Below, one piece after another: positions 59,338 to 64,000 of a DNA stretch of 64,000 nt. Position 1 is the stretch's first letter, and every line of letters starts with the position of its first letter. The DNA is taken from NCBI GenBank assembly GCA_001464455.1, contig LNEI01000016.1:62001-126000 (forward strand), written 5' to 3'. A model generated the notes under the pieces. It was given only the letters and a program-made list of their open reading frames with translations. It had not been told where the DNA came from and ran no database searches. The translations under genes and the position numbers were made by a program. The stretch is from Acidobacteria bacterium Ga0077534. Lineage in GTDB: Bacteria; Acidobacteriota; Blastocatellia; Pyrinomonadales; Pyrinomonadaceae.

Positions 59338-61905
59338 ATGACGGCTAATTGGTTAAAAGGGTTGGCAAGACTTACGGCGGCTCTCTGTCTGCTTGCTGTG
59401 GTGACGGTTGCTACGACGGCTCAGAAGCGTTTTTACATAGCTCCGGACGACCATACGGACTATTTCTGGATCGCTGACGATGTCGCTTATCGTCAGGCAT
59501 TCCTGACGATGATCGACTATTACCTGAATAAAATGGATGCCACCCAATCGAATCCGCCTGATACGCAGATGCGTTGGAACTGCGACGGCAGCCTTTGGAT
59601 GTGGGAGTACGAGCGAAACAGGACGCCGCAAGAGTTCGAGCGATTTCTGTCGCGTATCCGCGACGGACGAATGAGCGTTGCTCTCAATCCGCTGGTGCAG
59701 GTGCAGGGCGGAGCTCCGGCTGAGAGCGTCCTTCGCGGCCTTTATTACCCCGGCCTCATCGAACGGAGACACAACGTGAAGTTCCCGCTTGCGATGGCGA
59801 TGGAGAACCAGACGATGCCGCTCGGACTGACATCGCTCTGGGCCGGAGCCGGAGCGAAATACAGTTGGAAAGGCGTCTGCAACTGTGCGACCGAGATACC
59901 AAACCTCAATAACCGTGACCGCGAGATATATTACAGCGGCGGGCTGGACGGAAGCCGCGTTTTGATGAAGTGGCAGTCCGTGCTGACGAACAACCAGATG
60001 TTCGGCGGATACGCCGAGGCATTTAATCCGATGCAGACTATCCAGTTTGCCGAAAATAATGCGAATTTTCTCGCCCGCTATCCGTTTCCGGTCATCGGAG
60101 CGTTTGGCAGCGGCTGGGATGAGCTGCAGTACCTCAGCGACGAGTTTGTCACGGTTGCACAGCAGAATTCGAATGCGAACCGGCGGATCATCGTTTCGAA
60201 TCAGGAAGATTTCTTCCGAGATTTTGAGACGAATCACGGTGCGGGGCTTGAAACGTATGCGGCGGCCTTCGGGAACGACTGGGATGTCTATGTCGCTTCG
60301 ATGCCGGAAGTTTCTGCTCGTATCAAGCGGGCTACCGAAAAACTGCGAAGCGCCGAGGCTATCGCGACCTTGGTCTCGCTCGAAGATCCGACGTTCATGG
60401 CGTCGCGAGTCGCGGACCGCGACCAGGCGATGATGAATCTCGGCCTGTATTTCGAGCACGACTGGACCGCCGATGGCCCGGTCGGAAGAACCGCACGTGC
60501 AAACTGGAGCCGCTCGGTCGAAAAGCAGGTGACTGCTTACGTGGACAAACTGCTCTACGACGCAAAAGCGCAGCTTGGGCGGCGTATTTCCCGGAGCGGA
60601 AATGAACTGCGATTTTTCGTATTCAATCCGCTGAGCTGGACGCGTACTGATTTTGCCGACGTTCCGCTTCCGACCTTTATGCGGAAGGCTAAAGCGGTCG
60701 ATGTCTCGACCGGGCAAGAAGTGCCGTCGCAGATCGTTCGACAGGGAGCGAAAACCGTTCTTCGGGTACTCGCGGCCAATATTCCGTCGGTCGGCTACAA
60801 AGTTTTCGAGATCCGCAATGGGCTCGACATAAGTAGCTCCCCAGCGGCGACGGTCATTGGTTCGACGATGGAGAACGAATTCTATCGACTTACGCTCGCC
60901 CCTGACGGTGCGATCACCAGCCTGATCGACAAGACTCGCGGCAATCGCGAGGTCGTCCGTTCGATCGAAGGGCGGGTCGTTAACGACCTCGGCGGCAATC
61001 GCACGGGAAACGTTCGCGTCGAGGAATCCGGCCCTGTCAGCGTGACCTTGCTCGCGAGTTCGACAAGCCCGGTTCGGCACACCACGCGTGTAACGCTCTA
61101 TCGCGGGTCGAACCGCATCGACATCTCGAACGAGATCACTGAAAACTTCAGCGGAGTCAGGACCTGGAATTACTCGTTCGATATCAACACCCCGGATCTT
61201 TGGCACGAAGAGGTCGGAGCCGTGATCCGTGCCAAACTGATGAGCAATGGCGGACATTACGCACCGCGAAACGCCCGTTACGATTGGCTGACGATGAATC
61301 ACTTCGCCGATATGAGCGATCCGACGGGCTTTGGGGTCACCGTATCGAATTGGGATAACCTCTTCATGCGTTTTGGCGAAAGCACGGTGACCAATCTGGA
61401 TACGACGCAGCCGCAGCTCAGAATTCTCGCCGGCGGCCAGGTCGACGGGCCTTCCCTTGGTATCCGCGATCAAGGAGGCGACAGCTATTTCCTGCAGCGA
61501 TTTGCCCTGTCCACGCATTCCAGCTACAACCAAACCTCGGCGATGAAGATGTCACTCGAACACCAGAACCCCTTCGTCACCGGCAGGATCGAAGGGAGCG
61601 GCATCCGCGAAAGGTCATATCCCGGTGATACATTCTCGTTCCTGACCATCAGTGATCCGAATGTGCTCTTGTGGGCTCTAAAGCCCGCCGAAGACGGCAT
61701 CGACGACGGGATCGTTGCTCGGGTCTGGAATCAGGGAAGCCTGGTCAGCTCGTACCAGCTTTCGCTCTCGCGGCCGATCGTCTCTGCCCAGCAAACCACC
61801 CACATCGAAACCCCCATAATGGCCGCCCCCGTTTTCTCAGGAGCACTAAATACAACCATCAACCAGCAACAGATACAGACGCATTTGCTGAAGGTCACGC
61901 CATAA
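59338..61905 (+). CDS. Secreted GH38-like alpha-mannosidase-family protein
   Basis: 855 aa from ATG 59338 (a GTG six bases upstream is the track start). Signal peptide ends TTAQ. The N-terminal catalytic domain has YIAPDDHTDYFW, matching the H-x-D-x-x-W zinc motif of GH38. The beta-rich C-terminal domains (ENEFYRLTLAPDGAITSLID, SNRIDISNEI) match Glyco_hydro_38C. At the nucleophile position GH38 has a D-x-F-G motif; the aligned stretch here is ENQTMPLGLTSLWAGAGAKY with no obvious Asp. Activity on mannose is therefore uncertain. Its last 11 bp overlap the convergent pgi stop. Confidence 0.75.
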   Translation: MTANWLKGLARLTAALCLLAVVTVATTAQKRFYIAPDDHTDYFWIADDVAYRQAFLTMIDYYLNKMDATQSNPPDTQMRWNCDGSLWMWEYERNRTPQEFERFLSRIRDGRMSVALNPLVQVQGGAPAESVLRGLYYPGLIERRHNVKFPLAMAMENQTMPLGLTSLWAGAGAKYSWKGVCNCATEIPNLNNRDREIYYSGGLDGSRVLMKWQSVLTNNQMFGGYAEAFNPMQTIQFAENNANFLARYPFPVIGAFGSGWDELQYLSDEFVTVAQQNSNANRRIIVSNQEDFFRDFETNHGAGLETYAAAFGNDWDVYVASMPEVSARIKRATEKLRSAEAIATLVSLEDPTFMASRVADRDQAMMNLGLYFEHDWTADGPVGRTARANWSRSVEKQVTAYVDKLLYDAKAQLGRRISRSGNELRFFVFNPLSWTRTDFADVPLPTFMRKAKAVDVSTGQEVPSQIVRQGAKTVLRVLAANIPSVGYKVFEIRNGLDISSSPAATVIGSTMENEFYRLTLAPDGAITSLIDKTRGNREVVRSIEGRVVNDLGGNRTGNVRVEESGPVSVTLLASSTSPVRHTTRVTLYRGSNRIDISNEITENFSGVRTWNYSFDINTPDLWHEEVGAVIRAKLMSNGGHYAPRNARYDWLTMNHFADMSDPTGFGVTVSNWDNLFMRFGESTVTNLDTTQPQLRILAGGQVDGPSLGIRDQGGDSYFLQRFALSTHSSYNQTSAMKMSLEHQNPFVTGRIEGSGIRERSYPGDTFSFLTISDPNVLLWALKPAEDGIDDGIVARVWNQGSLVSSYQLSLSRPIVSAQQTTHIETPIMAAPVFSGALNTTINQQQIQTHLLKVTP

Positions 61906-63586
61906 TGTCATTCAGCTTTTTAAGTCCGCTCGCGAGATCCTTGCCGAAATGCACTCGTAAAGCTCGCCGGCCTCGATCGACAAGCACCTGAAAATCCCCG
62001 CGTGCCTGGGCGGCTTTTACTACGCCGAAGGTGTACTTCTGGCCGGGTACGGGAAGGTCGATCGCGTCGTCCGATGTTATTTGCAGAAATACGCCGTTGT
62101 TGGCCCCGCCCTTGTATGCCTGGCCGGTTGAGTGAAGAAAACGCGGGCCGAAGCCGAGACAGGTAGCTGCACCCGTACGGTTTAGGATCGATATGCGGAT
62201 CACGGAAAGTTGTTTCTCCGTTTCCTCATTCATTTCAACGTACCCGAGCAATCCGAAATAGTCACCTGTTTTGATATTTTCGACGTGAGCATTGAGCAGG
62301 TTAGCGAGTGACACCTCGCCGACTGCTGAAAGGAGTTCCGCCGCGTATTTCTCGCCGGTAAAGAACGACACGCCGTCTTCTGAATAGAACGATTTCTCCT
62401 CGGGCAGTGAACCCGTTCGTTCGTATTCGTCGGTTATTTTGCGGGCCTCGATCTTGGCAGACTCGACGTCGGGCTGGTCGAAAGGGTTGATGCCCATGAC
62501 CGCTCCGGCGACGGCGGTAGCAAATTCCCAGCGGAAAAATTCCTGACCGAGATCGCCGATAGAATTCAGCTCGATCCGCACGGCCGGGTGCCCGGCTGCG
62601 GTCACCGAGTCGTATTGCTCGTCAAGGCCACTGTTTCCCGCGACGGAGACAAATGCGAATATGCGATCGTCGCCGTATTTATCAGCGGGCAGAGCCGGCT
62701 CGCGGTCGACTGGGATGATCGCAACGCCATTTTTACCGGTCGATTCGGCGACGAGCTGTTCGAGCCAAGCCCCTACATCGCGGATCTCGGCGGTCGTGAA
62801 TATCGTCAGCTTATCGCGGCCGCTTGCGTGACAGGCACCAAGGATCAGGCCGAGGTGGGCGGCGTCGTTCGCTGCCGGATCTTCGTTGCGGCACGCGTCG
62901 ACCATTTTCGCGGCGCTTTGCAGAAAGGCTTCAACATCGATGCCCATCGCCGCGGCGGCGGTCATTCCAAATGCCGAAAGTGCCGAAAAGCGGCCGCCGA
63001 TCTCGGGTTTGCCGTAGATGATGTGGCGAAATCCGTCGGCTTTGGCGACCTGCTCCATCCTGGAGCCAGGATCGGTGATCGCGATGAACTGCCGGCCGGC
63101 ATTTTCGCCGCCCACTTTTTGCGAAAGCCGATCGAAGAAATACTGCTTGAAGCAGTTGGGTTCAAGTGTTGAGCCGGACTTGCTTGCGACGATGAAGAGC
63201 GTCTTTTCGAGGTCGAGTTTGTCTTCGACGGCCTTGACCTGAGCAGGAACGGTCGAGTCGAGGATGTGAAAATTCGGTTTGCCGAATGTCATCGCCAAAA
63301 CCTCTGGACACAGCGACGATCCGCCCATTCCCATTAGCAGAACATCCGTAAAGCCAGCCGAAGCTATATCAGCTTGCAAGTCGCGATAGCTTTCGACGAG
63401 CGCAAGTTGTTCCTCGACGACGTGTAGCCATCCGAGCCATTGCGCCTCGTCGGCGTTGGTCCAGACCGAAGCGTCCTTTGCCCAAAGTCTCGACACTTTG
63501 CCCTCGGACCGCCAATCGTCGATCTTGGCTTTTACGGAATCCCCGATCGCCGTAGGAAGATGGTATTCGAACGTGTTTATACTCAT
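61895..63586 (-). CDS. pgi: Glucose-6-phosphate isomerase (Tal/Pgi-fusion type module)
   Basis: 563 aa; ATG 63586. It interconverts glucose 6-phosphate and fructose 6-phosphate in the cytoplasm. SIS-domain motifs: LLMGMGGSSLCPEVLA, FIVASKSGSTLEPN (phosphate-binding Ser) and GGRFSALSAFGMTAAA. The catalytic Glu lies in the DVGAWLEQLVAESTGK region and the Lys toward the end (GQAYKGGANNG). The closest type is the C-terminal half of bifunctional transaldolase/phosphoglucose isomerases, but here it is alone: no transaldolase in the 414 nt upstream. Confidence 0.9.
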   Translation of the reverse strand: MSINTFEYHLPTAIGDSVKAKIDDWRSEGKVSRLWAKDASVWTNADEAQWLGWLHVVEEQLALVESYRDLQADIASAGFTDVLLMGMGGSSLCPEVLAMTFGKPNFHILDSTVPAQVKAVEDKLDLEKTLFIVASKSGSTLEPNCFKQYFFDRLSQKVGGENAGRQFIAITDPGSRMEQVAKADGFRHIIYGKPEIGGRFSALSAFGMTAAAAMGIDVEAFLQSAAKMVDACRNEDPAANDAAHLGLILGACHASGRDKLTIFTTAEIRDVGAWLEQLVAESTGKNGVAIIPVDREPALPADKYGDDRIFAFVSVAGNSGLDEQYDSVTAAGHPAVRIELNSIGDLGQEFFRWEFATAVAGAVMGINPFDQPDVESAKIEARKITDEYERTGSLPEEKSFYSEDGVSFFTGEKYAAELLSAVGEVSLANLLNAHVENIKTGDYFGLLGYVEMNEETEKQLSVIRISILNRTGAATCLGFGPRFLHSTGQAYKGGANNGVFLQITSDDAIDLPVPGQKYTFGVVKAAQARGDFQVLVDRGRRALRVHFGKDLASGLKKLNDIMA

Positions 63587-63720
63587 TCAACAATTCTCAC
63601 GCAAACCGAAATGCAAATCAATGGGTGGGACGCAGCAACAGGCGGCAACTGAGATAAGTCTATTAAATCCAATGAAATACCGAAATCATTACGCCCTTCG
63701 TCCCAGAAGTGTCCCACGGG

Positions 63721-63743
63721 TGTCCCACGCCTTTCGTGGGACA
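63721..63743. repeat. Hairpin repeat TGTCCCACG/CGTGGGACA
   Basis: Perfect 9-bp arms with a 5-nt loop in the gap upstream of pgi. A further TGTCCCACG copy starts at 63711 and TGCGTCCCA-type words surround it. No T-run. The remaining 63587-64000 segment shows no convincing gene; the short ORFs there lack ribosome sites and codon bias. Confidence 0.5.
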
Positions 63744-64000
63744 AATAACTTCTGTGATATGAACAGTTTACCGCCGTAAATCGGCTGAAAATCATGACTT
63801 TTCAAAAACTTTTTCTAGCCATTGTTTCACAGATCCAAAATCGCCTTTTTGACCCTCCATCAAACCTGCTACCACGCTAGTTGTCATTTACGCCGATTAT
63901 CATCAAGGCGAATGTGCAACGCGGTTGCAAGGATAGCACAAACTTCAGGATAAGTCAAGCGAAAATGTGCCTCAGGGAAAACTGCCTCGTGGGCAAGATG

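Noticed and set aside
59353-61533. 726-aa minus-strand ORF
   Set aside because: It is antisense to the GH38-like gene over its whole length, has an Arg/Asp-rich unnatural composition and no ribosome site; a codon-bias shadow.
63587-64000. Coding gene upstream of pgi
   Set aside because: Only short ORFs with no ribosome sites; the sequence holds hairpin repeats and AT-rich spacer.

Overview
The window looks like a chromosomal segment of a free-living bacterium of moderate GC content. It is most likely an acidobacterium of the Blastocatellia/Pyrinomonadaceae type. This placement is inference, drawn from many small secreted proteins ending their signal peptides in A-Q, a BshA-type bacillithiol glycosyltransferase, an ECF42 sigma factor with a DGPF partner, several MacB/FtsX-type permeases without ATPases, TonB_C-only secreted proteins, and abundant short intergenic repeats. 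No marker gene (rRNA, ribosomal protein) is present to settle it. I see no prophage, plasmid or CRISPR signature; the only RNA gene is one tRNA-Pro.

Layout. 1-2.2 kb: end of a TolB-like beta-propeller gene, two unknown secreted proteins, and a CusF-like lipoprotein abutting a DapF homologue whose two catalytic cysteines are both serine. 3-4.9 kb: a TetR regulator, an ABA4-like membrane protein and a seven-helix membrane protein, with two copies of one palindromic operator. 4.9-11.2 kb: NTF2-like protein, secreted NUC1 nuclease, rlmN, a stand-alone DsbD-alpha domain, and pgeF/acpS with overlapping 5' ends. 11.2-15.5 kb: a two-gene secreted nuclease operon. 15.6-19.9 kb: ECF42 sigma factor with DGPF protein, a DUF6265-like protein, an M28 peptidase and a secreted protein. 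20-24.3 kb: sigma factor, anti-sigma factor and PQQ-propeller protein, with a MITE-like element inside the operon. 24.3-26.7 kb: a Fic protein divergent from a UPF0175/PIN toxin-antitoxin pair, with a 14-bp perfect inverted repeat between them.

26.7-40.6 kb: alpha/beta hydrolase and bshA, two PQQ-type sugar dehydrogenases flanking a PPK2 polyphosphate kinase, a diguanylate cyclase, a Gfo/Idh/MocA oxidoreductase, a GT-C-like membrane protein, a small conserved-looking gene and HU (each followed by a clear intrinsic terminator), tRNA-Pro, rdgB and an unknown helical protein. 40.6-41.1 kb is non-coding and contains a duplicated hairpin element whose two copies differ by compensatory stem changes. 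This is the most intriguing non-coding structure in the window. 41.1-51.4 kb: a ybbA/ybbP/tesA-like cluster interrupted by a four-helix-bundle gene that sits between 34-nt inverted repeats, three MacB-type permeases without ATPase, and threonine synthase. 51.4-63.6 kb: glycosyltransferase family 39-like protein, a tiny membrane protein, a large unknown secreted protein followed by an AlkP-superfamily enzyme, a flippase-like protein, a GH38-like secreted glycosidase and a phosphoglucose isomerase module. 63.6-64 kb is non-coding.

Themes: envelope and secretion functions dominate (secreted nucleases, peptidase, glycosidase, propellers, permeases). Regulation is visible as palindromic operators at tetR, fic, and upstream of the small gene next to HU. 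Starts were chosen by checking the actual codon, because the ORF track also uses TTG and GTG; many track starts were therefore shortened to an internal ATG.
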